Shown: positions 1 through 6,274 of the stretch, piece by piece
Numbering within the stretch: position 1 is the first letter of the stretch
Layout of the letters: each line of letters begins with the position of its first letter
Source of the DNA: Thermoflexales bacterium
Lineage (GTDB): Bacteria; Chloroflexota; Anaerolineae; Fen-1058
DNA: 6,274 nt
NCBI GenBank assembly: GCA_030834835.1
Contig: JAUQXD010001409.1
Span: 1-6,274 of the forward strand
Direction: 5' to 3'
Program-made: the position numbers and the translations under genes
Notes under the pieces: generated by a model
Databases searched by the model: none
The model's input: the letters and a program-made list of their open reading frames with translations, nothing else
What the model was told of the DNA's origin: nothing

Positions 1-117
1 GCCGCCAAGGCCCGCACGTGGGATGCTTTGGTCGACGCCCTTTGTGAGGCCTTGCTGTCCGTCTCGCGGACTGATGTGCTCGCTTGGTTTACCCATTGCG
101 GTTATGAACTGGTGTAA
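1..117 (+). CDS. IS630-family transposase, C-terminal fragment (cut by window edge)
   Basis: This frame is open from the first base and ends at TAA 115-117, giving the last 38 residues of a protein whose body lies outside the window. The tail resembles the C-terminus of IS630-type (Tc1/mariner-like DDE) transposases: an 'AAARTxxALWxAI'-like helix is matched here by AAKARTWDALVDAL. It is followed by a stretch ending in WFTHCGYELV, which matches the usual 'YFxxCGY' ending of the family. The catalytic DDE residues are not visible, so activity cannot be judged. The stop codon is followed closely by a probable terminal repeat and a TA dinucleotide, as expected for this family. The assignment rests on a short C-terminal signature only. 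Confidence 0.62.
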   Translation, partial: AAKARTWDALVDALCEALLSVSRTDVLAWFTHCGYELV

Positions 118-138
118 ATCATATCGGGAACCGGACTA
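1..138 (+). mobile_element. Right end of an IS630-type insertion sequence
   Basis: The transposase tail (stop at 115-117) is followed by about 20 nt, 118-136 (ATCATATCGGGAACCGGAC), and then TA at 137-138. IS630 elements insert at TA, duplicate it, and usually carry a short terminal inverted repeat just beyond the transposase stop, so the boundary is placed at 136/137. From 139 on, the sequence reads as coding sequence of an unrelated nuclease gene. The exact boundary is inferred because the left end is not in the window. Confidence 0.5.
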
Positions 139-147
139 GGCACAGCT

Positions 148-1008
148 TTGCACCCAGGTGACTCAATCGTAGTTCACCACTCTAAGGCTGATACTTCAGG
201 CGAATCAGATCTGGTCGTTGTCTTCACCGAGTTGAGCACCGGCTCAACTTGCTTCTTGATCGAAAATAAGATCGGCGCAATTTTTCAACGGCAACAGGCT
301 AACCGGTATCACCTTCGCGGGCAAACGGCCGTTCAGCGCAGAGAATGTACTGTTTACCGCACCGTTCTTGTCGCCCCAGAAAAATACCTCGGCCAGCCAG
401 ATAGGCACAAGGAGTTTACGCATCGGTTGGCTTATGAAGAATTGATCGAGTTTTTTGAAAACGCAAACACAATGGGGCGACGCGCACAATATAAGATTGG
501 CCTGCTTCGTCGCGCCATCGAAAAATCTGTTCGCGGTAGCCAGAGCATTGACGACGCCCCTGCGACCAATTTCTGGCAAGCGTACTGGAATCTCGCGAAT
601 CAATGTGCGCCAGAACTGGAAATGAAATGGCCAGAAGGCAGGCCTTCTGGCTCGGGTTTCATTCATTTCCTGCCAGTCGTCTTGCCACGCGAAATTCACA
701 TCATCCATAAGCTAGCCAAAAGCACAGTAGATCTTCAATTCAACGGCATGGGACGACGGCTTCACGAGTTACGGCTGCTGTTTTCTGAACAAGTGGATGC
801 TGACATGGGGTTTAAGCGCACCGGGCAATCTGGCTCGATCGGAATTAGCGTTCCGACATTGAATCCAAGCAGACCATTTGATGAGCAATCAGCCGAGGCG
901 CTTCAAGGACTCCAAGCCGCCAGACGCTTACTGATCTGGTTCCTGGCACATCGACACATTTGGGAAGAACGCAACTCCATCGGCGATGGTTCACAAGACC
1001 ACAAATAA
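148..1008 (+). CDS. PD-(D/E)XK nuclease superfamily protein, probably N-terminally truncated by the IS
   Basis: This is a 286-residue reading frame from a TTG codon. The frame is open back to the transposase stop at 117, and no ATG lies near the front. A PD-(D/E)XK nuclease signature sits almost at the N-terminus: ESD at residues 19-21, a beta hairpin, then the E39-N-K41 active-site triad in FLIENKI, followed by a glutamine-rich helix (Q47, Q49, Q50, R53, Y54). This order matches restriction-endonuclease-like proteins of the 'PD-(D/E)XK nuclease superfamily' type. YRTVLVAPEKYL (70-81) and YEEL (96-99) fit the core strand and helix that follow. Relatives normally have tens of residues before the first acidic residue; here the IS end occupies that place. 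No convincing Shine-Dalgarno precedes 148. The gene looks less GC-rich than its downstream neighbours, which suggests an acquired defence-type or accessory gene. Cellular role unknown; it may now be a non-functional remnant. Confidence 0.6.
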   Translation: MHPGDSIVVHHSKADTSGESDLVVVFTELSTGSTCFLIENKIGAIFQRQQANRYHLRGQTAVQRRECTVYRTVLVAPEKYLGQPDRHKEFTHRLAYEELIEFFENANTMGRRAQYKIGLLRRAIEKSVRGSQSIDDAPATNFWQAYWNLANQCAPELEMKWPEGRPSGSGFIHFLPVVLPREIHIIHKLAKSTVDLQFNGMGRRLHELRLLFSEQVDADMGFKRTGQSGSIGISVPTLNPSRPFDEQSAEALQGLQAARRLLIWFLAHRHIWEERNSIGDGSQDHK

Positions 1009-1012
1009 GGAA
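1006..1012 (+). promoter_or_regulatory. Ribosome binding site of the deacetylase gene
   Basis: TAAGGAA overlaps the nuclease stop codon (1006-1008) and lies 8 nt before the ATG at 1021. It supports that start and suggests co-transcription or translational coupling with the upstream frame. Confidence 0.5.
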
Positions 1013-1020
1013 TCGACCCA

Positions 1021-2078
<1,058 letters not shown>

Positions 2079-2079
<1 letters not shown>

Positions 2080-2153
2080 CAGAGCGATAGCAGGAATGAG
2101 AGACGGAGAGATGGAGGGACTCCCTCCATCTCTCCGTCTTGCTATCGCTCTGT
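2079..2153. repeat. Long bulged inverted repeat between convergent genes, possible bidirectional terminator
   Basis: An inner perfect 19-bp arm (2101-2119 against 2121-2139, centred on C2120) is continued by an outer perfect 14-bp arm (2079-2092 against 2140-2153). An 8-nt bulge, GGAATGAG (2093-2100), occurs on the left side only. The arms are purine-rich on one strand (GGAGAGATGGAGGG). The repeat fills most of the gap between the deacetylase stop (2077-2079) and the folD stop (2167-2169), so an RNA hairpin from either side could end transcription. No run of T follows on either strand, so it is not a canonical intrinsic terminator. It could instead be a dispersed palindromic element. Confidence 0.7.
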
Positions 2154-2166
2154 CTTGTGGTTGAAG

Positions 2167-3078
2167 CTACTTCACGGAGCGCTGCGCGGCCAACAGCGTA
2201 TTCTTCATCAACATCGCAATGGTCATCGGGCCGACGCCGCCGGGCACGGGCGTGATGGCCGCAGCCACTTCCTTCACTGCATCGAAATCCACATCGCCCA
2301 CCAACTTATTGCGCGGCTTGCCCGTCTTCTCGCTAATGGCCGGCGTCCCATCGGGATTGAGCACCGGCACACTGTTAACACCCACATCGATCACGGTCGC
2401 GCCGGGCTTGACCCAATCGCCCTTAACGAACTTCGCCTTCCCGATCGCCGCCACCAGAATATCGGCCTGCCGGATGACGCCGGCGATGTCTTTCGTGCGC
2501 GAGTGGCACACCGTCACCGTCGCGTTGCGGCCCAACAACAAGAGCGACACAGGCAGACCGACGATGTTGCTGCGGCCCAGCACGACAGCATTTGCGCCCT
2601 CGATCTTGACGTTGATCCGATCGAGCAATTCGATCACCCCGGCGGGCGTGCACGGCGCAAACGACGGCTCGCGATTCTTCATGCCCAGTTTGCCGATGTT
2701 GACGGGATGGAAACCATCGACATCTTTGGTGATGGGCACGGCATTGAGCACCGCCTCTTCGTTGATGTGATTGGGCATGGGCAGCTGCACCAGAATGCCA
2801 TGTACTTTGGGATCGGCCGCCAGCTGCTGCACCACCGCCATCACTTCCGCCTGCGTGGCAGTCGCGGGCAGTTCGTTTGGAAACGACTCGATGCCATCAT
2901 CGGCGCACGCCTGCCGTTTGGCCTTGACGTACGAACGCGAATCTTCGCGGTCGCCGACGAGGACCGTCGCCAGGCCGGGCGCATAGCCGTGCGCGGCCTT
3001 GAACTCGGCCGCTGCCACGCGCACTTCTTCATGGATAGCTGCCGCCACCGCTTTGCCGTCGATCAATTGAGCCGTCAT
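2167..3078 (-). CDS. folD: Bifunctional methylenetetrahydrofolate dehydrogenase / methenyltetrahydrofolate cyclohydrolase
   Basis: A complete 303-residue FolD. It interconverts 5,10-methylene-THF, 5,10-methenyl-THF and 10-formyl-THF in the cytoplasm, usually with NADP(H), supplying one-carbon units for purine and formyl-Met synthesis. The N-terminal catalytic domain has VGDREDSRSYVKAKRQA (41-57) with the catalytic Y50 and K54, then GILVQLPMP (94-102), KDVDGFHPVN (118-127) and the P-C-T-P-x-G folate-site motif (142-147). The Rossmann domain shows VVLGRSNIVGLP (165-176), TVTVCHSRT (187-195), ADILVAAIGK (205-214) and TVIDVGVN (228-235). The C-terminal signature ITPVPGGVGPMTIAML (275-290) is intact. 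Between VIDVGVN and GDVDF (261-265) there is a somewhat long loop (236-260). It is transcribed alone, divergently from the acyltransferase gene. The start is supported by a good ribosome binding site. Confidence 0.97.
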   Translation of the reverse strand: MTAQLIDGKAVAAAIHEEVRVAAAEFKAAHGYAPGLATVLVGDREDSRSYVKAKRQACADDGIESFPNELPATATQAEVMAVVQQLAADPKVHGILVQLPMPNHINEEAVLNAVPITKDVDGFHPVNIGKLGMKNREPSFAPCTPAGVIELLDRINVKIEGANAVVLGRSNIVGLPVSLLLLGRNATVTVCHSRTKDIAGVIRQADILVAAIGKAKFVKGDWVKPGATVIDVGVNSVPVLNPDGTPAISEKTGKPRNKLVGDVDFDAVKEVAAAITPVPGGVGPMTIAMLMKNTLLAAQRSVK

Positions 3079-3083
3079 CTGTG

Positions 3084-3089
3084 TCTCCT
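3084..3089 (-). promoter_or_regulatory. folD ribosome binding site
   Basis: On the minus strand AGGAGA ends 5 nt before the ATG (3078-3076), a strong Shine-Dalgarno that fixes the folD start. Confidence 0.75.
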
Positions 3090-3099
3090 GTGGTAGAAA

Positions 3100-3134
3100 T
3101 TGGAAGTTGGAGGTTGGAAGTTGGAAGTTGGATG
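3100..3134. repeat. Tandem heptamer repeat, five TTGGAAG-type units
   Basis: Five consecutive 7-nt units read TTGGAAG, TTGGAGG, TTGGAAG, TTGGAAG and TTGGATG. The array lies 21 nt upstream of the folD start, in its probable 5' untranslated or promoter region (CTTCCAA on the folD strand). A unit length of seven with only single substitutions resembles the short tandem heptamers that expand by slippage in some cyanobacteria and other bacteria. No coding role is apparent. Confidence 0.8.
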
Positions 3135-3168
3135 GGCGGTCAAGCCGCGCAGTATTCAGTTTAACACG

Positions 3169-3187
3169 ACTGGCCCGATCGGGCAGT
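3169..3187. promoter_or_regulatory. Palindrome in the folD / acyltransferase divergent region
   Basis: The core GCCCGATCGGGC (3173-3184) is a perfect 12-bp palindrome. It extends to ACTG...CAGT flanks (3169-3187) with one unpaired G. It lies between two divergent genes, where an operator would be expected. No recognised regulator site is implied, and chance occurrence in GC-rich DNA is possible. I saw no convincing -35/-10 pair for either gene in 3135-3320. Confidence 0.25.
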
Positions 3188-3320
3188 GGCGAATGTCACG
3201 GCGTTGATTATCCGTTTATCCAGTTTCGTGACAACGGGCGGCAGAATCCACCGGACGCGATCTCCAACCGAATTCAAACTGCCGAATTTGATCTGTGAAA
3301 TAATAAGGTACTAACGCCCT

Positions 3321-4421
3321 ATGGTTAGGGACGATGGAACGTGGTATAGGAGATGGCGTACACACCTGGTTCAAACGGCCTTTTTCATGGACTATCAAAT
3401 TCAAGTTGCCCGTCGCGTTGAAGACATTGGCCAACCGGCCTGGGATTATCTCAGTCGCGAGCAGCCTTTCACCAGTTATCAATGGTATCGCTTCGCCGAG
3501 CATAGCCTGGCCAACGAGACCCCGCAATACCTGATCATCAGCCGCGATCACGAACCACTGGCGCGCGCCACTTTCTGGGTAGTAAGCCGGGACTTCCTGC
3601 CTGTTTCATCGCCGATCCTGCGGACGTTGATTGCCGCCACCTTGCGGCGGTGGCCCTTGCTGGTCTGCCGGGCGCCGCTCACGAGTACGTCTGGCCTGGT
3701 TATGCCGGCGAATGCAGATCTACATGATTCAATCCTGGGCGCGGTGACTCGCGGCGCCCAGGAATTAATGCACACCTGGCATGCCTCGGCCGGACTGTTC
3801 GACTATCTCGATCAGGCGGAAATGGACTGGCCCGGCTGGCCCGGCGCGTGGCGCACGACCTCTTTCTCCAGACCGGGTACGTGCCTGAATATTGCGTGGC
3901 CCAGTTTTGACGCCTATCTTCAACACCTGTCCAAATCGATGCAGAAAGACTATCGGCGGCATCGTAACCGGGCAGCCGATCTGGGCATTGCTGTAGCCGT
4001 CGATCAAAGTCCGCCCCCGGCGGCCGACGCACTACGCTTGATCCACAATGTCGAGCGCCATCACGGTTCGTCGGCGCACCCTCTGACGAGCACGCTGTTA
4101 CATATGCCAGAGATGACGGGCAGCTGGTGGTTGAAGGCCACGATCGGCGATCGGCTGGTCGGCTGCGGCCTGCTGCTGGGTGAGAAAGATGCGCGTTTTC
4201 TCGCCCTGCTGGGTCTGGACTATGAAGTGCAGTACGTCTACTTTCAACTATTTTATGCGGCCATTCGCCTGGCGATTGATGCCGGGCTGCATACTTTGCA
4301 CGGCGGTGGCGGCGCGTATGACATCAAGCAGCGGCTGGGCTTTGTGCTGGAAAGCAATCACTTTGCGCGTTATGCCGTGCAAGGCCGGTGGATGAACTGG
4401 CTGGCGCGGCGGCTGGCTTAA
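3321..4421 (+). CDS. GNAT / FemAB-like N-acyltransferase
   Basis: A 366-residue protein resembling the 'Acetyltransf_6' / FemAB-like group of the GNAT superfamily, which transfers acyl or aminoacyl groups to amines, for example in cell-wall or polysaccharide modification. The diagnostic helix is WPSFDAYLQHLSKSMQKDYRRHRNRA (193-218), matching the family's 'LSxxxRxxxRRxxxxA'. The C-terminal half ends with the second GNAT core: strands WWLKATIGDRLVGCGLLL (269-286), then YxxIxxAIxxGLHTLHGG (312-329) and the YDIKQRLGF motif (333-341). No signal peptide or membrane span was seen. Start choice is uncertain. ATG 3321 has AAGGT at 3305-3309. Met23 (3387) has no clear Shine-Dalgarno, but MDYQIQVARRVEDI looks like the usual family N-terminus, whereas residues 1-22 are Arg/Trp-rich and atypical. 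The gene lies 32 nt before the sulfotransferase and ends inside a terminator hairpin. Substrate unknown; it may act on a product of the downstream genes. Confidence 0.75.
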   Translation: MVRDDGTWYRRWRTHLVQTAFFMDYQIQVARRVEDIGQPAWDYLSREQPFTSYQWYRFAEHSLANETPQYLIISRDHEPLARATFWVVSRDFLPVSSPILRTLIAATLRRWPLLVCRAPLTSTSGLVMPANADLHDSILGAVTRGAQELMHTWHASAGLFDYLDQAEMDWPGWPGAWRTTSFSRPGTCLNIAWPSFDAYLQHLSKSMQKDYRRHRNRAADLGIAVAVDQSPPPAADALRLIHNVERHHGSSAHPLTSTLLHMPEMTGSWWLKATIGDRLVGCGLLLGEKDARFLALLGLDYEVQYVYFQLFYAAIRLAIDAGLHTLHGGGGAYDIKQRLGFVLESNHFARYAVQGRWMNWLARRLA

Positions 4422-4439
4422 CAGCCGCCGGATTTTTTT
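4407..4439 (+). terminator. Intrinsic terminator overlapping the acyltransferase stop codon
   Basis: CGGCGGCTG (4407-4415) and CAGCCGCCG (4422-4430) form a perfect 9-bp GC-rich stem around the 6-nt loop GCTTAA (4416-4421). Seven T residues follow at 4433-4439. The acyltransferase stop codon TAA (4419-4421) lies in the loop, so a ribosome finishing the gene would cover the hairpin. The T tract ends just before the sulfotransferase Shine-Dalgarno. Confidence 0.8.
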
Positions 4440-4441
4440 CT

Positions 4442-4448
4442 GGAGGAG
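4442..4448 (+). promoter_or_regulatory. Sulfotransferase ribosome binding site
   Basis: GGAGGAG ends 5 nt before the ATG at 4454. It is the strongest Shine-Dalgarno in the window and fixes the start. It lies only 2 nt downstream of the terminator T tract. Confidence 0.8.
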
Positions 4449-4453
4449 AGTGA

Positions 4454-5335
4454 ATGCCACAGCGGATTATTGTGCTGGGAATGTATCGGAGTGGGACGTC
4501 GCTGACGACGGCGCTGACGCAGCGTTGGGGTGCCTACGTCGGACAGGAACAGGATCTCTTTGAAGATCGATATGGTTATCTGGAACATCTGGCGCTGCAA
4601 AAACTAAACGACGAGCTGCTCGGCAGCAACGATCGCGTGCCGACGCCGATCGAGTCGTTGATCGAGAAGTCGCACGACCCGATCTATCAGGCGCGCGCGA
4701 CAGAGATCCTCGCTGCGATGGACAAAGAAGCGCAGGCGCAGCAGGCGGTGGCCTGGGCCTGGAAAGACCCGCGTTTGCCGCTGGCGTTGCCCTTCTGGGC
4801 CAACCTGTGGGGCGATGTCATCTACGTCATCACCGTTCGGCATCCGGTTGAGACCATTTTATCGGCGGCCGAGATGGACGGTATCCCTGCCGATCAACTG
4901 CCGTTCTCGGCGGGCTTCGCCTACTGGCAATACTGCATGCTGAACATTCTGGCCCTGACGCAGTCCAGCCGGCGCAAGTTCTTCATCGCCTATGATCAGC
5001 TGATCGTCGATCCGCAGACAGCGTGTGCGCGGCTGAGCCACTTCCTTGATGAGCAGTGCGGCCTGCCGGTTAAAACCGCGTCGCAGCGCAGCGCCGCCAT
5101 GACGCCGCATATTCAACAACGTGAGCGGCACTATCATCAACCGCAGGCGCTGGCCGAGATGCCGCAGGCGACGCGCGAACAACGCGCGCTCTACAACTTC
5201 CTGCGGGTGAAAACCCTGTATCCCGATGAAGCCTACCAGGCCGACGACTTTGCCCTGTATCCGGGCTGGCTGGAATATTTGCGCAGCATGGATCAACTGC
5301 TGACCCTGGCCGAGGCGCTGCACGATGGACATTGA
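4454..5335 (+). CDS. Sulfotransferase family protein (PAPS-dependent)
   Basis: A complete 293-residue protein with the two PAPS-binding elements of cytosolic-type sulfotransferases. The 5'-phosphosulfate loop is GMYRSGTSL (9-17). The 3'-phosphate site is VRHPVETILS (128-137), with R129 and S137 at the canonical R-x7-S spacing. WAWKDPRL (101-108) and YDQLIVDP (180-187) match the KDPR and 'YEDLxxDP' motifs of bacterial sulfotransferases. The expected reaction is transfer of a sulfuryl group from PAPS to a hydroxyl or amino group of a small molecule, lipid or sugar; the acceptor cannot be read from sequence. No transmembrane segment or signal peptide was seen. It overlaps the next gene by 11 nt (5325-5335), implying translational coupling and a shared pathway. 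The upstream terminator means it may be expressed by read-through or from a promoter inside the acyltransferase gene. Family assignment is secure; the substrate (possibly the terpenoid product of the next gene) is inference. Confidence 0.85.
   Translation: MPQRIIVLGMYRSGTSLTTALTQRWGAYVGQEQDLFEDRYGYLEHLALQKLNDELLGSNDRVPTPIESLIEKSHDPIYQARATEILAAMDKEAQAQQAVAWAWKDPRLPLALPFWANLWGDVIYVITVRHPVETILSAAEMDGIPADQLPFSAGFAYWQYCMLNILALTQSSRRKFFIAYDQLIVDPQTACARLSHFLDEQCGLPVKTASQRSAAMTPHIQQRERHYHQPQALAEMPQATREQRALYNFLRVKTLYPDEAYQADDFALYPGWLEYLRSMDQLLTLAEALHDGH
5312..5315 (+). promoter_or_regulatory. Ribosome binding site inside the sulfotransferase gene
   Basis: GAGG lies 9 nt before ATG 5325, within the sulfotransferase 3' end. 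It supports the overlapping start of the terpenoid-synthase gene, which re-initiates before the sulfotransferase stop at 5333-5335. Confidence 0.4.
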
Positions 5336-6242
5336 AACTTTTCAGCAGCTGCCCACGGCCGAGGTCGCCCGCCTGGCGCGCGCGGCCGGGCCGTTGGTGT
5401 GCGGCTTGCCGATCAACGGCACGCGCCGCTGGTTCGCCCTGGAGTATCCCGAACAGGCCAAGCTGGACGATCTATCCGTCTATCTCGAGATCACGGGCCA
5501 GCGGCACATCGACATTTATCGCCTGCTGTTTGATCACGGCGTCGATACTTTGCTCACACCGGTCTTCGGCCCCGATTTGCTGGAGCGCGGTGACGACTAT
5601 TTGAAACTCGCCGAGCAGGGCCTGGCGTGGTTCGCACAGCATCCGGCCTTCCTTGATTTCTATGAAGCGTATGACGTGCGGGTGCGAGTATACGGTGATG
5701 TGGCCCGCTGGTTGTCGGGCGCGCGTTACGCGCCGATCCGGCAGGCCTTCGACGACATCGCGCGCCGGACAGCGCATCATCGCCGGCACCGATTGTTCTT
5801 CGGCGTCTGCGCCCACGATTCGGCGGAGACTATCGCCGAGATCGGGGTGCAGTTTCAGCGCGACCACCAGCGCCTGCCCGATAAGCGCGCGATCGTCAAA
5901 GCCTACTACGGCGAATATGTCGCGCCGCTAAATTTCTTCATCGGCTTCGATCGGCCCACGTTGTTCGATATGCCGCTGATCGCCACCGGCAACGAGGACT
6001 TGTACTTCACGGTTAGTCCGTCGCTCTACCTGGACGCACCTGCGCTGCGCTCGATTCTGTACGATCACCTGTATGCCCGACGGGTCAGTGATGACTACGC
6101 GGGTTTTTCATCTGATGATTGGCAGACACTGGCCGCGTTTTATCGCGTCAATCGCCAGCACGTGCTGGGCGTTGGCCGGCCGCTGATCGATCAACACGTC
6201 TGGTGTCCGCTGTCCCAGGTGATCTGGCCTGACTCACCGTAA
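5325..6242 (+). CDS. Tuberculosinol / kolavelool synthase-like diterpene synthase (Rv3378c family)
   Basis: A 305-residue protein that aligns end to end, from memory, with M. tuberculosis Rv3378c (about 296 residues). Rv3378c converts tuberculosinyl diphosphate to tuberculosinol or 1-tuberculosinyl-adenosine and has a cis-prenyltransferase-like fold. Shared blocks include GTRRWF (32-37), LLFDHGVDT (67-75), DLLERGD (84-90), VYGD (122-125), HRLFFGV (155-161), YYGEYV (194-199), FIGF (205-208), LYFTVSPS (226-233), LRSILYDHLYAR (241-252) and VLGVG (280-284). LYFT corresponds to the 'ELYFT' signature of undecaprenyl diphosphate synthases. The likely reaction removes diphosphate from a cyclic or linear prenyl diphosphate, with capture by water or another nucleophile. 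One oddity: the P-x-D-G-T-R-R-W motif, whose Asp (D34 in Rv3378c) is catalytic, reads P29-I-N31-G-T-R-R-W36 here. No signal peptide. Start ATG 5325 is supported by homology and coupling to the sulfotransferase. The substrate is unknown because no class II cyclase is present in the window. Confidence 0.85.
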   Translation: MDIETFQQLPTAEVARLARAAGPLVCGLPINGTRRWFALEYPEQAKLDDLSVYLEITGQRHIDIYRLLFDHGVDTLLTPVFGPDLLERGDDYLKLAEQGLAWFAQHPAFLDFYEAYDVRVRVYGDVARWLSGARYAPIRQAFDDIARRTAHHRRHRLFFGVCAHDSAETIAEIGVQFQRDHQRLPDKRAIVKAYYGEYVAPLNFFIGFDRPTLFDMPLIATGNEDLYFTVSPSLYLDAPALRSILYDHLYARRVSDDYAGFSSDDWQTLAAFYRVNRQHVLGVGRPLIDQHVWCPLSQVIWPDSP

Positions 6243-6274
6243 CACCAAAACTGTTTTTACAAATTCGCCGGTAG

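Noticed and set aside
244..708. Minus-strand open frame inside the nuclease gene
   Set aside because: It is a shadow of the plus-strand frame, which carries the nuclease motif; no domain or Shine-Dalgarno is visible.
2155..3096. Long plus-strand open frame (313 codons) opposite folD
   Set aside because: It is His/Arg-rich, matches no family, and lies fully antisense to an intact folD with all motifs; the opening is a by-product of GC-rich codon use.
3107..3298. Small open frame (63 codons) in the folD/acyltransferase intergenic region
   Set aside because: It begins inside the heptamer repeat (MEVGSWKLDG), lacks a ribosome binding site and shows no recognisable domain.
3270..3300. TCAAA/TTTGA inverted repeat and AT-rich stretch before 3321 as a promoter or operator
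   Set aside because: The arms are only five bases and no -35/-10 pair with acceptable spacing could be found.
6243..6274. AAAACTGTTTTT after the terpenoid-synthase stop as a terminator
   Set aside because: The stem is only 5 AT-rich pairs with a one-base loop, too weak to call.

Overview
This window looks like chromosomal DNA from a moderately GC-rich free-living bacterium. It holds a housekeeping folate gene, a metabolic deacetylase, an insertion-sequence remnant and a small set of specialised-metabolism genes. No 16S rRNA or other phylogenetic marker is present, so taxonomy is open. A member of the Chloroflexota is my weak guess. It rests on the tuberculosinol/kolavelool-synthase-like gene (this family is known from mycobacteria and, as I recall, from Herpetosiphon) and on the style of the purine-rich intergenic repeats.

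Left region (1-1008): the last 38 codons and right end of an IS630-type transposase gene, directly followed by a PD-(D/E)XK nuclease-family reading frame. The nuclease frame has no ATG start and begins almost at its active-site motif, so the IS appears to have landed in the nuclease gene and removed its N-terminus. The next gene (1021-2079) is a complete class II histone-deacetylase-fold enzyme, closest in motifs to acetylpolyamine amidohydrolases. It converges with folD on the minus strand (3078-2167), the bifunctional methylene-THF dehydrogenase/cyclohydrolase. A long bulged inverted repeat lies between their stop codons. Five copies of a TTGGAAG-type heptamer lie just upstream of folD.

Right region (3321-6242): three plus-strand genes. 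The first is a GNAT/FemAB-like N-acyltransferase. The second is a PAPS-dependent sulfotransferase. The third overlaps the sulfotransferase by 11 nt and is a full-length homologue of M. tuberculosis Rv3378c (tuberculosinol / tuberculosinyl-adenosine synthase), which has a cis-prenyltransferase-like fold. Together they suggest a pathway that makes a terpenoid and decorates it, perhaps by sulfation. The terpenoid enzyme carries Asn instead of the expected catalytic Asp in its P-x-D-G-T-R-R-W motif. A textbook intrinsic terminator, with the acyltransferase stop codon in its loop, sits between the acyltransferase and the sulfotransferase, so expression of the last two genes may be conditional.

The most interesting part is the Rv3378c-like gene with its sulfotransferase partner. 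The rest of the supposed pathway (class II diterpene cyclase, prenyl diphosphate synthase) would have to lie outside this window.
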